The translations under genes and the position numbers were made by a program. From an uncultured Lachnospira sp. (lineage in GTDB: Bacteria > Bacillota > Clostridia > Lachnospirales > Lachnospiraceae): a stretch of DNA of 64,000 nt. The stretch covers positions 1 through 64,000 of the forward strand of contig CAJUKN010000012.1 of NCBI GenBank assembly GCA_910587485.1, in the 5' to 3' direction. The notes beneath the pieces are model-generated. The model was not told the origin of the DNA. It ran no database searches and saw only the letters and a program-made list of their open reading frames with translations. How positions within the stretch are numbered: the stretch's first letter is position 1; every line of letters starts with the position of its first letter. Below, piece by piece: positions 53,001 to 62,038 of this stretch.

Positions 53001-53960
53001 AATAAGTTTATGAATATTGGTTCTTCAGGAACCCTTACAGTTGCTGTTGGAAGCAGTACAGCGACCAACAAAAATGTAATATGGTCATCATCCGATAATA
53101 GTATCTGTTCAGTTGACCAAGAAGGAAATTTGATTGCTAATTTCCCGGGTACAGCAGTTATTACAGTCACAGCCGCAGATGGAAGCGGATTGTCAGATAC
53201 TTGTATTGTAAGAGTGGTAAATCCAGTAACTGGTATTCGAGTTGAGCCTGACACGGTTCGAATGTTAGTAGGCGATTCTTATATTGTGAATGCAGTTATT
53301 ACTCCAGAAGATGCTTCTGTAAAAGAAGTGGATTGGAGTTCATCAAATGAGGCGGTTGCTGTTGTTGATGAGGCAGGAGAAATCTTTGCGGTTGGTGTTG
53401 GTAAATGTAAGGTAACAGCAACATCAAAAGATGGAAATGAAATAAAAGGCAACTGTTGGGTATATGTTACACCAGTCATTGATATTACATCTGTAAAGAT
53501 TAATTCAAGTGAAATCTGGATGCTGACAGGAAAATCAAGACAATTGAGTGTTCGAGTAAGACCAGCAGTGAATACAGATTCGTATGAGTGGTATTCAACA
53601 GATACAGGTATTGTAACAGTTGATGACCGTGGTTTAATTACAACGGTAGGACCGGGTACAGCAGATGTTGTTGTAGAAAGTAATGCAGGTGGTGCTTTAT
53701 CAACCTGTAAAGTACATTCGCTTGGCATGAGTCGCTCTAGTATAAGGCTAGAACAATATGATTCATATTGGCTTGACTTGTTAGGTGCTGAAGATAATGA
53801 TAAAATTGTGTGGAGAAGTAATAATCCTCGAGTTGCAACCGTTACACAGTCTGGTCAGGTTATTGGCAGAATGGCAGGAACAACTACAATTACTGCATTT
53901 ACGCACAATAAGACATTGTCTTGTACAGTTACAGTAACTACAGTTAAAAAATATAATTAG
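50100..53960 (+). CDS. Large secreted protein with tandem Big_2 Ig-like domains
   Basis: The 1286-residue protein has a basic N-terminus and signal peptide (GWKVFGAALLSIVLLGSATL, then FATASS). From about residue 540 onward eight or nine tandem bacterial Ig-like group 2 domains of 80-85 residues repeat, each starting PVTxIxL and containing NKNVxWSSSDxxVCTVDxxG and a G-T-x-x-I core; earlier parts hold more divergent copies. No LPxTG, S-layer or membrane anchor is seen at the end (VTVTTVKKYN). It is probably exported and surface associated; ligand unknown. AAAGGCAGG precedes ATG 50100. Confidence 0.9.
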   Translation: MEKIKQVKKLRRGWKVFGAALLSIVLLGSATLFATASSTVRIELSQSNIQVDPTQDMPLTATLSGNDENTQDQLPVNNWVTWTSSNTDVVEVIGTTGLNPTLRGFNAGKSVIRGDYTTKKYDEYGNLVPGSESVIATASVVAYVPLTIQDSSSDNIAIDAYHAHAMDTTIGFYSNASNGNIGIKSNNGVGSNAQGFLTNNGIVEVQNVAGSNIVSLKVVGGGKTELTLLTLDNVDEKIEQLVKRYTVVGEVKYDTSGSTDGGSFITLPKPYNGTQNAFLFNDKDFETLAPSIIPSNIQYPDKAGVRYRSTDNGICRYSNGTASPIKAGVVTLTAGVEASYAGGVVQNITEDRVNVIIPFKKLGNQVTDMNVGDQLQLQTSGDPRQVRWSTEDNTILDVDNNGLVTAKKAGKAKVVATHYEDNPLFTELGYSNQLVYEITVIDDFGVSAQKVTVNMKETVDISALVTEEDLEKNPITFTVENQPNEDGTIPTGTVISVVQEGKVFHITGVKSGVARITISQNVNGVIKSDYCTVYVTTPVTDMYINPGHLQIDRGSSETVQLIFDPADPTNRNVLWGTSNPDVVTVEGDSYTATVTGVKGGSAIINVISEDGLKTATCEVYVREPVTGIVLNETNVHSSMAVGRFQLVATISPAGEGVNRNVIWSSSDESVLKVDENGLVTFVKPGYGTIICKTEDGAYIATCNFFVSIPVTEIKLDYTDEIMSIGDKLRITAEVLPVDASNKNVYWESSNTNVCMVDSNGLVEAVGNGHCTILCKSADGGYTAMCNIYVKQPVTQVILNTSEMTVRKGQVFWLNATCLPENADNKIIEWSSRDEEVCTVDKDGKVTAVGTGTTSIIALNPDSGLTAFCVVTVLQPVSGITLNSTYQEMWVGSKYAIIATVEPIDAVNKNVTYMSSDPDVATVDEYGVVTALKGGTTIIEVITEEAHLIATCTIVVKEYVSSLELSEHNKFMNIGSSGTLTVAVGSSTATNKNVIWSSSDNSICSVDQEGNLIANFPGTAVITVTAADGSGLSDTCIVRVVNPVTGIRVEPDTVRMLVGDSYIVNAVITPEDASVKEVDWSSSNEAVAVVDEAGEIFAVGVGKCKVTATSKDGNEIKGNCWVYVTPVIDITSVKINSSEIWMLTGKSRQLSVRVRPAVNTDSYEWYSTDTGIVTVDDRGLITTVGPGTADVVVESNAGGALSTCKVHSLGMSRSSIRLEQYDSYWLDLLGAEDNDKIVWRSNNPRVATVTQSGQVIGRMAGTTTITAFTHNKTLSCTVTVTTVKKYN

Positions 53961-54010
53961 TTTTAAGTAATTAAGATAGGCAAAGTTGGTAAGTACTTGT
54001 GTCTGTAAGA

Positions 54011-54054
54011 TAAAAACTGATATTAGTTTATAAGAACTAATATCAGTTTTTTTA
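54011..54054 (+). terminator. Strong intrinsic terminator
   Basis: AAAAACTGATATTAGTT pairs with AACTAATATCAGTTTTT (17 bp, loop TATAAG) followed by TT. It ends the Big_2 transcript. Confidence 0.88.
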
Positions 54055-54174
54055 TGCACAGGTTATGTAAGGGAATCAGACAAATGTAAGGTAAAGGGTA
54101 AATATCTATTTTGGATTAATGGGATATGGTAATATCCATTTTAAGTAGAAAAATATGGAAAACGAAAACATGTT

Positions 54175-54203
54175 TTGACAATAATATAGCAATATGCTAT
54201 TAT
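54175..54203 (+). promoter_or_regulatory. Promoter for the membrane TPR/chitobiase-domain protein
   Basis: TTGACA and TATTAT are 17 bases apart, 39 bases before the GTG start. Confidence 0.65.
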
Positions 54204-54241
54204 AAAATAGCTTATATAATCATATTAAAGAGGTGGCTGTA

Positions 54242-55891
54242 GTGGAAGAAAAGGATAACTTAGATATAGATGAAGAAATGGCGAAATCACTACAACGTCT
54301 TGTAGAAGAAGAAACAAATGTTGCGAAGGCTTCTGTTGGTAATAATTTAGAAAAAAATAATACACCGTATAATGAGCTTGGCAATACAACAGAAATTGAT
54401 ATTAATTTAGGAGCTACCCGTTTTATTGATACAGATTTAATTCATGCTAAAATTATATCAACAGCAAACCACAATGATGATATAAATAATAGTAATAACA
54501 TTATAAGTAATAATAGTGCAAATGGCAATATCATAAATACAAATACAGAAAATTATAGCAATAAAAATAATATTAATAATAAAGACAAGAAACAAAGTAT
54601 ATATCAAGATATCCATGAGCATACGCCTAAATCACATGGTACGAAAAATGATAACAATCATGCAGAGGGATTAAGTAAGCGCAATAAAATTATAATAGCA
54701 TCCGTAGGTGGTATTGTTGCAGCTGCATTGATTATTGGCATTGTTATTGCTGTTGTTATACATAATAATAAAAAGAGTAGTTATCATTATAATTATGAGA
54801 TGGGAATGACCTTATATAAAGAAAATAATTATATAGATGCTATTAAATATCTTGAAATTGCTTTTGATTCTACAGAGGGTAAGAAAAATTTAAATATGAT
54901 GTATGTTTTATCAGAAGCATATAAGAACACAGGAAATATAGATAAGGCTGTTGAAATATTAGAGACTGCTTTAGCATACAATAAATTGAATGAAAGTACA
55001 CTATCATCACTTCTTAAATTGTGTTATGATAATAAGAAGGGTGAAAAAATTAACGAAATTATAGAGGAATATAAGGACTCTAAGATAAAAGATGTATTAA
55101 GTGAATATATTGTAGCAGTTCCTACAACATCAGAAAAGCCAGGTGATTTTGAGGAGGCAGTTGAATTGATGCTTCTTGCACAAGATGACTGTATCATTTA
55201 TTATACGATTGATGGAAGTACACCAACCAATAATAGCATTCAGTTTACAGATTCTATTAAAATTGAAAAAGATACAGTTACAGTAAAGGCAATTGCTGTC
55301 AATGAGATTGGTGTGAAATCTGAAGTAGGGGAGTTTAAGTTTACAATTGATTTAAAAGCTCCTGAAGCACCTGTTTTAAATATAGAAGATACCAATATTG
55401 AATTAGGAACAAAGATTAAAATTAATAACCTTTTAGAAGGCGATAAAGCATATTATACAATTGATGGAACAACACCATCTACTTATTCTTTGCCATATAA
55501 TGATGGCATTGAGTTGGAAGAAGGAAAATATGTATTATCCGTTATAGTGATTAATAAACATAATCTGTCAAGTACTGTAACAAGAAAGAATATAACAGTC
55601 CAAGATAAGACAGAGTATACATATAATGAAGCATTAAGCTTTTTAAAGAAGCGAATGCAAGAACTTAATATTATTGGAAGTAATGGTAAGTTTTCAGTCG
55701 GTGGGGAGATGGCTGATTTTGTGTATCAGACAAAAAAGGAAATTAGTGGTATACAGATGTATTATATAAGACTGGATAAAAAGAGTGCAAATGGCTCAAA
55801 AGTAGAGGGATATTACGGTGTTGGAGTAAGCAATGGACAGTGTTATAAAGTAACTGATTCCGAAGGCTTGCTGTTAGCCGTTGTATATTAA
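54242..55891 (+). CDS. Membrane protein with TPR and two chitobiase C-terminal-like domains
   Basis: The 549-residue protein has an Asn/Asp-rich cytoplasmic N-terminus (about 1-145, partly low complexity), one membrane segment (IIASVGGIVAAALIIGIVIA region), then an extracellular TPR pair (GMTLYKENNYIDAIKYLEIA, VEILETALAYNKLNESTL). Two CHB_HEX_C-like beta domains follow, each with the signature YYTIDGSTPT / YYTIDGTTPS. The last 90 residues are an unassigned module. The topology resembles a surface sensor or assembly factor; its neighbour, the Big_2 protein, may be a partner. Start GTG 54242 fits AAAGAGGTGG; GTG 54233 is an alternative. Confidence 0.75.
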   Translation: MEEKDNLDIDEEMAKSLQRLVEEETNVAKASVGNNLEKNNTPYNELGNTTEIDINLGATRFIDTDLIHAKIISTANHNDDINNSNNIISNNSANGNIINTNTENYSNKNNINNKDKKQSIYQDIHEHTPKSHGTKNDNNHAEGLSKRNKIIIASVGGIVAAALIIGIVIAVVIHNNKKSSYHYNYEMGMTLYKENNYIDAIKYLEIAFDSTEGKKNLNMMYVLSEAYKNTGNIDKAVEILETALAYNKLNESTLSSLLKLCYDNKKGEKINEIIEEYKDSKIKDVLSEYIVAVPTTSEKPGDFEEAVELMLLAQDDCIIYYTIDGSTPTNNSIQFTDSIKIEKDTVTVKAIAVNEIGVKSEVGEFKFTIDLKAPEAPVLNIEDTNIELGTKIKINNLLEGDKAYYTIDGTTPSTYSLPYNDGIELEEGKYVLSVIVINKHNLSSTVTRKNITVQDKTEYTYNEALSFLKKRMQELNIIGSNGKFSVGGEMADFVYQTKKEISGIQMYYIRLDKKSANGSKVEGYYGVGVSNGQCYKVTDSEGLLLAVVY

Positions 55892-55922
55892 TTATTTCAT
55901 TAATATGAAAGGGGTATAGTAA

Positions 55923-56804
55923 ATGTACAAGATTTTAAAATCTGAGAAATTAGCTGATAAGATTTATCTAATGGATGTGGAAGCACCTAGAGTGGCAAGA
56001 CATTGTCAGCCGGGACAATTCATCATTGTTAAGATGGACGAAAAGGGGGAGAGGATTCCTCTTACAATTTGTGATTATGACAGAGAAAAAGGCATTGTGA
56101 CTATTGTATTTCAGATTGTAGGCGTATCTACAGCAAGAATGGCTGAATTAAAAACAGGAGATGCGTTTTCAGACTTTGTTGGTCCATTAGGCTGTGCTTC
56201 CGAGCTTATCTCAGAGAGTGTTGAGGAACTGAAGAAAAAAAGCATTGTATTTGTTGCAGGCGGCGTTGGTACAGCACCTGTATATCCACAAGTTAAGTGG
56301 CTCCATGAGCAGGGCGTTGATGTTGATGTTATTGTTGGCGCAAAGACAAAAGATATGCTTATCCTTGAGGAAGAAATGCGTAAAGTAGCAGGCAATCTCT
56401 ATATTACTACAGATGATGGAAGCTATGTACGCAAAGGTATGGGTACGGACGTATTAAAAGACCTTGTTAATAATGAAGGTAAAAAATATGATTTGTGTAT
56501 TGCGATTGGTCCATTGATTATGATGAAATTTGTATCGTTACTTACAAAGGAGTTAGGGATTCCTACTGTTGTCAGCATGAATCCTATTATGGTTGATGGC
56601 ACTGGAATGTGTGGCGCTTGCAGACTTCAAGTTGGAGATGAAATTAAATTTGCATGTGTAGATGGTCCAGAGTTTGATGGACATAAGGTTGATTTTGACC
56701 AAGCAATGAAGCGTCAACAGATGTATAAGACAGAAGAAGGAAGGGCAATGCTGAAACTTACTGAAGGTGATACACATCATGGTGGTTGCGGTAATTGCAA
56801 TTAA
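55923..56804 (+). CDS. NfnA / SudB-type FAD/NAD-binding ferredoxin-NADP reductase subunit
   Basis: The 293-residue protein is of the sulfide dehydrogenase/ferredoxin-NADP reductase (PyrK-like) family: an FAD domain with CQPGQFIIVKMDEKGERIPLT, an NAD domain with VFVAGGVGTAPVYPQ, and a 2Fe-2S cluster motif at the C-terminus (MCGACRL...C). With the following gene it forms the NfnAB/SudAB pair that links NADH, NADPH and ferredoxin; the Nfn complex bifurcates electrons. Which reaction dominates here is inferred. It is 21 bases from the next gene. Confidence 0.85.
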   Translation: MYKILKSEKLADKIYLMDVEAPRVARHCQPGQFIIVKMDEKGERIPLTICDYDREKGIVTIVFQIVGVSTARMAELKTGDAFSDFVGPLGCASELISESVEELKKKSIVFVAGGVGTAPVYPQVKWLHEQGVDVDVIVGAKTKDMLILEEEMRKVAGNLYITTDDGSYVRKGMGTDVLKDLVNNEGKKYDLCIAIGPLIMMKFVSLLTKELGIPTVVSMNPIMVDGTGMCGACRLQVGDEIKFACVDGPEFDGHKVDFDQAMKRQQMYKTEEGRAMLKLTEGDTHHGGCGNCN

Positions 56805-56825
56805 AATAGGAGGATAGTACATAAA

Positions 56826-58211
56826 ATGGATGTTTTGAAGAAGGTTCCAGTCAGAGAGCAGGCTCCTGACGTAAGAAATAAAAATTTTGAAGAAGTTTGT
56901 CTAGGATATAATATGGAAGAAGCACAGGAAGAAGCTGCAAGATGCATTAATTGTAAAAATGCACAATGTATTCTTGGCTGTCCTGTTGCTATTGATATTC
57001 CTGCATTTATTCATCAAGTAAAAGAAGGCGATATTAAGGAAGCTTATAAAATTATAAGCCAATCTTCAGCACTACCTGCTGTATGCGGTCGTGTCTGTCC
57101 ACAGGAAAGTCAGTGTGAAGGAAAATGTATACGAGGATTTAAGGGTGAGCCTATCTCAATTGGTAAGCTTGAGCGATTTGTAGCCGATTATGCAAGAGAA
57201 CATGAATTGAAGCCAGAAGTAGCCGCTGAAAAGAAAGGCAAAAAAGTGGCTGTTATCGGTTCTGGTCCTTCTGGACTTACATGTGCAGGTGATTTGGCAA
57301 AGATGGGATATGATGTTACTATTTTTGAGGCACTTCATGAGGCAGGCGGCGTTTTGGTATATGGTATTCCAGAATTTCGTCTTCCTAAAAAGACCGTCGT
57401 ATCCAGTGAAATTGAAAATGTTAAAAGTCTTGGCGTTAAGATTGAGACAAACGTTGTTATTGGTAAGTCTATGACAATTGACCATCTTCTTGAAGAAGAA
57501 GGTTTTGATGCCGTATTTATCGGTTCTGGTGCAGGATTGCCAAAATTTATGGGCATTCCGGGTGAAAATGCCAATGGTGTATTTTCTGCCAATGAATACC
57601 TTACAAGAAGCAATTTAATGAAGGCATTTGATGATGAATACGATACGCCAATTACAAGATGCAAGAAAGTTGCCATTGTCGGCGGCGGTAATGTGGCAAT
57701 GGATGCTGCAAGAACAGCTTTAAGACTTGGCGCAGAAGTTCATGTTGTATACAGAAGAAGTGAGGCAGAGCTTCCAGCCAGAGTAGAGGAAGTGCATCAT
57801 GCAAAAGAAGAGGGAATTATTTTTGACCTTCTCACCAATCCTTTAGAAATTCTTACAGATGATAACGGCTGGGTTAAGGGTATGAAATGTATTCGTATGG
57901 AGCTTGGCGAGCCAGATGCTTCAGGAAGAAGACGTCCTGTTGAAATTGCAGGTTCAGAGTTTGTAATAGAGTTGGATGCTGTTATTATGTCGCTTGGAAC
58001 ATCACCAAATCCGCTTATCAGCTCAACAACAAAAGGGCTTGACATTAATAAATGGAAGTGTATTGTTGCAGAGGAATCAAACGGAAAGACAACAAAAGAG
58101 GCTGTGTATGCAGGCGGTGATGCCGTTACAGGAGCCGCTACAGTTATTCTTGCTATGGGAGCTGGTAAATCTGCTGCAAAGGGTATTGATGAATTTTTAA
58201 GTGCAAATTAA
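56826..58211 (+). CDS. NADPH-dependent glutamate synthase small-subunit-like / NfnB
   Basis: The 461-residue protein has an N-terminal 4Fe-4S domain (AARCINCKNAQCILGCPVAI, then CGRVCPQESQCEGKC), an FAD-binding GSGPSGLTCAGDLA and an NADPH-binding VGGGNVAMDAARTA, ending in the GDAVTGAATVILAMGAGK motif. Such proteins are annotated gltA but, next to a PyrK-like partner, usually form NfnB/SudA. It is therefore read as the second subunit of an electron-bifurcating or NADP-reducing complex. No glutamate synthase large subunit is in the window. GGAGG precedes its start. Confidence 0.88.
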   Translation: MDVLKKVPVREQAPDVRNKNFEEVCLGYNMEEAQEEAARCINCKNAQCILGCPVAIDIPAFIHQVKEGDIKEAYKIISQSSALPAVCGRVCPQESQCEGKCIRGFKGEPISIGKLERFVADYAREHELKPEVAAEKKGKKVAVIGSGPSGLTCAGDLAKMGYDVTIFEALHEAGGVLVYGIPEFRLPKKTVVSSEIENVKSLGVKIETNVVIGKSMTIDHLLEEEGFDAVFIGSGAGLPKFMGIPGENANGVFSANEYLTRSNLMKAFDDEYDTPITRCKKVAIVGGGNVAMDAARTALRLGAEVHVVYRRSEAELPARVEEVHHAKEEGIIFDLLTNPLEILTDDNGWVKGMKCIRMELGEPDASGRRRPVEIAGSEFVIELDAVIMSLGTSPNPLISSTTKGLDINKWKCIVAEESNGKTTKEAVYAGGDAVTGAATVILAMGAGKSAAKGIDEFLSAN

Positions 58212-58230
58212 AACATTTCGATTAGCAAAT

Positions 58231-58261
58231 AGTCAAGCAGGTTATAAATATCTGCTTGACT
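58231..58261 (+). repeat. Small inverted repeat after the NfnB gene
   Basis: AGTCAAGCAG (58231-58240) and CTGCTTGACT (58252-58261) form a 10-bp stem; part of it resembles the CCGCTTGAC tail of the R repeat family. No T-run follows. Confidence 0.45.
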
Positions 58262-58327
58262 ATCATATAAAGATTAATTATAATATGTGAAATTTTGATA
58301 TAGTATATAAAATTTTACTATGATATA

Positions 58328-58388
58328 CAAAAAAGGGTATGTTATAAAATTGCTGTGAGTGGCAGTTTTAGAGCATACTCTTTTTTAT
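58328..58388. terminator. Bidirectional terminator
   Basis: AAAAAAGGGTATG and CATACTCTTTTTT pair, continued inward by TAAAATTGC / GCAGTTTTA. T-runs on both strands serve NfnB and the convergent TetR gene. Confidence 0.85.
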
Positions 58389-58404
58389 CATAGTATACAG
58401 TGGA

Positions 58405-58902
58405 TTATTGCGGCGGTGCTGTTAATTTTATAATTTCCTGTGGTGTTTCTTTCATTCCTTGACGCAGCCATTCATCAACCCAGCCATAAATACTGCCAGC
58501 AACGAGAGACTTTGAATAGCGTTCCACATTATTTGAGGATTCATCTATTTTACATGCACAGCGCAGATTGTCATAAATTAAATTAGACAGTCCTTGATTG
58601 TGTAACAGCAAATAAAAATCTTTATATTTATAATAGTGGTTCAGCAGACTTTCAGAAAAATATTCCATTTTTCCATGTTCTTCAAAATCTTTTCCCCATT
58701 CTTGGATAAGTACAATAAGATGTCGTTCTAGTATGTCTTGTTTGCTTTTGAAATTTCTATAAAAAGAAACCCTACTGACTCCTGCCACTTTTACTAACTC
58801 CGTAATTGTAATTTCATGGAACGGTTTTATTTTCATTTGTTTGATTAGTGCATCTGTAATACATTCTTTGATAAACATATTTAATTCTTGCTTTTTATTC
58901 AT
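58405..58902 (-). CDS. TetR/AcrR family transcriptional regulator
   Basis: The 165-residue protein has an N-terminal TetR helix-turn-helix: ITDALIKQMKIKPFHEITIT then VAGVSRVSFYRNFKSKQDIL. The C-terminal helical part resembles the TetR_C_8 type that binds small ligands. It is divergent from the ABC transporter at 59181, so it probably controls it. The operator is not evident. A weak ribosome site precedes the ATG. Confidence 0.85.
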   Translation of the reverse strand: MNKKQELNMFIKECITDALIKQMKIKPFHEITITELVKVAGVSRVSFYRNFKSKQDILERHLIVLIQEWGKDFEEHGKMEYFSESLLNHYYKYKDFYLLLHNQGLSNLIYDNLRCACKIDESSNNVERYSKSLVAGSIYGWVDEWLRQGMKETPQEIIKLTAPPQ

Positions 58903-59092
58903 CGTTATTTACTGCAAAATTGATTTTTAACAGTGCAGTATGCTCCTTTCTTTTTTATGTGATACAATTCGTTTCTTTTGTTTCTTAATACCCAAGTTCT
59001 ATTGATTAATTTGAGATGATATGATACATTTGTTTCACTTAATATGATACACGTGTTTCTCATAAATAGCAAGTTTATAATTTTTTTTAATT

Positions 59093-59180
59093 GTCGGATT
59101 TGTGTTTGCGCGTTGCCTGCCACAAATCTGTAAGAACTTTTTATTCTTTATTTAAAAGCAGCGCAGAAATGAGGATAAAT
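59093..59180 (+). promoter_or_regulatory. Recurrent pseudoknot leader, copy 7
   Basis: GATTTGTG (59097-59104) pairs with CACAAATC (59121-59128). Loop GCGTTGC (59110-59116) pairs with GCAGCGC (59158-59164) using a U-G pair at one position. It ends AGAAATGAGG then the ABC gene start. Confidence 0.7.
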
Positions 59181-60074
59181 ATGAATTATATCATTGAAAC
59201 AAAAGAACTCTATAAACATTATGGAGATAAAATTGCAGTCAATAAAATGTCTCTACATATTAAAAAAGGAGATATTTATGGATTAATTGGCAAAAATGGC
59301 GCAGGTAAAACGAGTTTAATGAAGTTGTTACTTGGTCTTACATCGCCAAATTCAGGGCAGATTCGATTGTTTGACAATGATAATCTAAATGAGGGCAGAC
59401 AAAAAATAGGTTCTTTGATAGAAGCACCTGCTCTGTATAAAAATGAAACCGCTTTTGAGAATATGAAACGGTTTTCAATTTTAGCTGGTTCAAATCATAA
59501 TCAAGAAATCAATCATATTTTGCAGTTGGTGGGGTTAGGAGATACTGGAAAGAAAAAGTGCGGCTCTTTTTCACTTGGAATGAGGCAGCGATTGGGAATT
59601 GCCATTGCGTTGCTAGGCAATCCAGAAATATTGATTTTAGATGAACCAATTAATGGGTTAGACCCTGCTGGAATTAAAGAAATCAGGGATATTATTGTGC
59701 AGTTAAATAAACAAGGTGTAACGTTTCTAATATCAAGTCATTTGCTGGATGAGCTTGGAAAGATTGCCACCAATTATGGAATTGTAAATAATGGGCAGTT
59801 GGTTGAAGAAATTACGGCACAGGAGCTTCAAACAAAATGTAGAAGCTCTTTGGTTATTGCAACGGATGATGCAAAAAAAGCAGAGATGATTTTAAAAACA
59901 GCAGACTCATCAATACAGATAGAAAGTACAGACCAATGGGTTATGATTTCATCAACAGTGACGGATTCTTCGGAATTAAATCGTATATTGGTACATTCAG
60001 GTGTTCGTGTATATGAAATGAAAAATGAAAGTATTGGTTTTGAGGACTTTTTTATTGAAAGGATAGGAAAATAA
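59181..60074 (+). CDS. ABC transporter ATP-binding protein (BcrA-like)
   Basis: The 297-residue ATPase has Walker A GKNGAGKTS, Q-loop region IEAPALYKNETAFENM, signature SLGMRQRLG, Walker B LILDEPINGLDP and H-loop SSHLLDEL. A C-terminal extension of about 70 residues is usual in the BcrA/drug-resistance type. With the permease downstream it forms a two-component exporter, often for peptide antibiotics or lantibiotic immunity; the substrate is not identified. The frame is open upstream to 59091, but ATGAGGATAAAT places the start at 59181. Confidence 0.92.
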   Translation: MNYIIETKELYKHYGDKIAVNKMSLHIKKGDIYGLIGKNGAGKTSLMKLLLGLTSPNSGQIRLFDNDNLNEGRQKIGSLIEAPALYKNETAFENMKRFSILAGSNHNQEINHILQLVGLGDTGKKKCGSFSLGMRQRLGIAIALLGNPEILILDEPINGLDPAGIKEIRDIIVQLNKQGVTFLISSHLLDELGKIATNYGIVNNGQLVEEITAQELQTKCRSSLVIATDDAKKAEMILKTADSSIQIESTDQWVMISSTVTDSSELNRILVHSGVRVYEMKNESIGFEDFFIERIGK

Positions 60075-60132
60075 ATTAGCGTTTTGCGTTGCCCGTCGCA
60101 TAAGCACTCTGGAATTGAAATGGAGGATTAAT

Positions 60133-60888
60133 ATGAAAAAACTTTTAAAATTAGAATTTAGAAAATTGAGAAAACAAAAAAGCTTTTATATTTGTACTAT
60201 AGTTATGATTATTTTATTATTTTTGTCAACAATGACTTCAAAAGCACTATGTAATGCCAGTGCAGAGTTTGCGGCACAATACAATGGTTCAGGAATAACT
60301 GCTGTGATTGGAGCAATATCTAATTGTTCGTTTCTTTTAATTGCAGGAATTTTTGTTGCACTTTTTGTCTGTGATGATTATGAGCAGCAAACCATTAAAA
60401 ATATTTATTCAAAAGGATATTCACGCTGTCAAGTATATGGCTCAACGTTTATTTCTAGTATGATTGCTGTAACCATAATGTTTATTGTTGTTGTGTGCAG
60501 TGCATTTTTATTTGGAACGATATACTTTGGCTTAGGTGAAAGCAAAGAAATGAATATTTTTGGTATTCTTGCAGTACAGTATGTAAACTGTATGGCAAAT
60601 ATTAGTTTGTATTTTGCAATAAGCTGTGTTCTTCGCAAAACAGGTTTATCGGTTGCGGAGGTTTTTGTTGCTCCATTGCTAGTCAATATGGTTTTAGGAT
60701 TGGCAGATTCTTTTTTGAATTTAGAAAAAGTAACGCTTGCAAGTTTATGGGTTTCCTCTTTTATAAATGAACTTTCTGTTTTAACGATAGAACATAACCG
60801 TTTTATGACAGCTCTTTTTATGTCGTTTATCTATATTCCAGTATTTGTTATAGCAGGATTACATTTTCATAAAAAAATGGAAATGTAA
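60133..60888 (+). CDS. ABC transporter permease (ABC-2 type)
   Basis: The 251-residue membrane protein has six hydrophobic segments and starts MKKLLKLEFRKLRKQKSF, a usual start for BcrB/ABC-2 permeases. The central part has ...DDYEQQTIKNIYSKGYSR, the conserved coupling-helix motif. It pairs with the ATPase 58 bases upstream; a degenerate piece resembling the leader element (GTTTTGCGTTGCCCGTCGCA) lies in the gap. GGAGG precedes the ATG by 6 bases. Confidence 0.85.
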   Translation: MKKLLKLEFRKLRKQKSFYICTIVMIILLFLSTMTSKALCNASAEFAAQYNGSGITAVIGAISNCSFLLIAGIFVALFVCDDYEQQTIKNIYSKGYSRCQVYGSTFISSMIAVTIMFIVVVCSAFLFGTIYFGLGESKEMNIFGILAVQYVNCMANISLYFAISCVLRKTGLSVAEVFVAPLLVNMVLGLADSFLNLEKVTLASLWVSSFINELSVLTIEHNRFMTALFMSFIYIPVFVIAGLHFHKKMEM

Positions 60889-60904
60889 ATTTATTTGTTT
60901 CATC

Positions 60905-61025
60905 TTATCAAGAAATCCCCCACGTATGCCTCTATGACATTGAAGTGGGGGATTTGTATTGCTATGACAGCTAAATGGTTCAAGCAAGTAGCACAGCACA
61001 TTGCTTATGTAGGTGTGGCATAGTG
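60905..61025 (+). repeat. Dispersed intergenic hairpin repeat, copy R4, containing a terminator
   Basis: AAATCCCCCAC (60913-60923) pairs with GTGGGGGATTT (60945-60955), serving as terminator for the permease and the convergent XRE gene. The loop GTATGCCTCTATGACATTGA and the tail with TTCAAGCAAGTAGCACAGC match copies R1 and R3. Confidence 0.6.
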
Positions 61026-61054
61026 TGTGCAAATAACAATCCATTTTGTTTTTA

Positions 61055-62038
61055 TTATTTTCTTTTACTAAATAAATTAGTAATCATAGCAAGGGCAGGA
61101 AATACTACACCTGCAATCACCCAAATAATCCAACTATATCCCCAATTGTTTGTGGAAAGACTATATCCTAAGTATATTGCGGTGATAATTAGCCAATATG
61201 CAGCAGAGATGGCAGTTGTAGTAGATTTCGTTTCTTTTTTTACTTTGGAATAATCCCCCTCTTGTAAGAGTTTTTCATAACTTGCCCATATGATACCACT
61301 GCTGACAAAGAAAACTACACCAATACCTGCAACAACAAAAGAAACGCAAAGCATAATTATTAGCAGGAGTTCATTTTCATCATTAAAACTGGCTCCTCCA
61401 AAAAGAGGAATTAGTGCCATAATACAAAGACTAGCTCCAATAATATTGTTTCTTGTATATGTTCCATTATATTGTGCTTTTCGTTCTGCAACCATTCCAC
61501 TAACACCATATTCTGTTTCAAATACTTCTTTTTCTAAATAGTCAAATTCTGCTGTTTTTCTGCCAGTTGAAATGAATATAGCAACCGCTATTGTGACGAA
61601 GATAAGCAAAATAATTATTCCAATTCCTCCAGCTACATTATCTGTTAAGTTATATTCTGGAACTTCGCTGACCGCTCCTAATATAAATAGACATATAGGT
61701 GATAAAATGCACAAAAAAGTAGCCAATGCTATCGGTTTTGACGACATGGCTTTTACAGAAAGAAAGGCATTAGCTTCTTCCATAGATACACGCCTTAATG
61801 TAGATGCTTCATCAGATGGAATACTATATTCTACATCTTCCATTTCATCTTTAAGTAAATAATCTGTACTTACGCCAAACAATGCTGAAAGGTGAATGAT
61901 TTTCTTGAGGTCTGGAACCGATTGGGCACCTTCCCATTTTGAAACCGATTGTCTTGTGACGTTCATTTGTTCAGCTAATTCTTCTTGTGACCAACCTGCT
62001 TTTTTGCGAAGTTGTATCAGTTTGTCTGCAAAAATCAT
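61055..62038 (-). CDS. XRE-family regulator with a membrane domain
   Basis: The 327-residue protein has an N-terminal Cro/C1 helix-turn-helix (IQLRKKAGWSQEELAEQMNV and SVSKWEGAQSVPDLKKI), a linker to residue 100, and six hydrophobic segments. Such HTH-membrane proteins are common in Firmicutes and may sense envelope stress or bind the DNA at the membrane; no ligand is known. GGAGG lies 10 bases before the ATG. Function is inferred from architecture only. Confidence 0.82.
   Translation of the reverse strand: MIFADKLIQLRKKAGWSQEELAEQMNVTRQSVSKWEGAQSVPDLKKIIHLSALFGVSTDYLLKDEMEDVEYSIPSDEASTLRRVSMEEANAFLSVKAMSSKPIALATFLCILSPICLFILGAVSEVPEYNLTDNVAGGIGIIILLIFVTIAVAIFISTGRKTAEFDYLEKEVFETEYGVSGMVAERKAQYNGTYTRNNIIGASLCIMALIPLFGGASFNDENELLLIIMLCVSFVVAGIGVVFFVSSGIIWASYEKLLQEGDYSKVKKETKSTTTAISAAYWLIITAIYLGYSLSTNNWGYSWIIWVIAGVVFPALAMITNLFSKRK

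Noticed and set aside
50100..53960. Sortase-anchored surface protein
   Set aside because: No LPxTG motif, hydrophobic tail or charged end is found in this or the 23355 protein.
56826..58211. Glutamate synthase small subunit (gltD)
   Set aside because: No large subunit is present and the partner gene is PyrK/SudB-like, so an NfnAB/SudAB pair is more likely.
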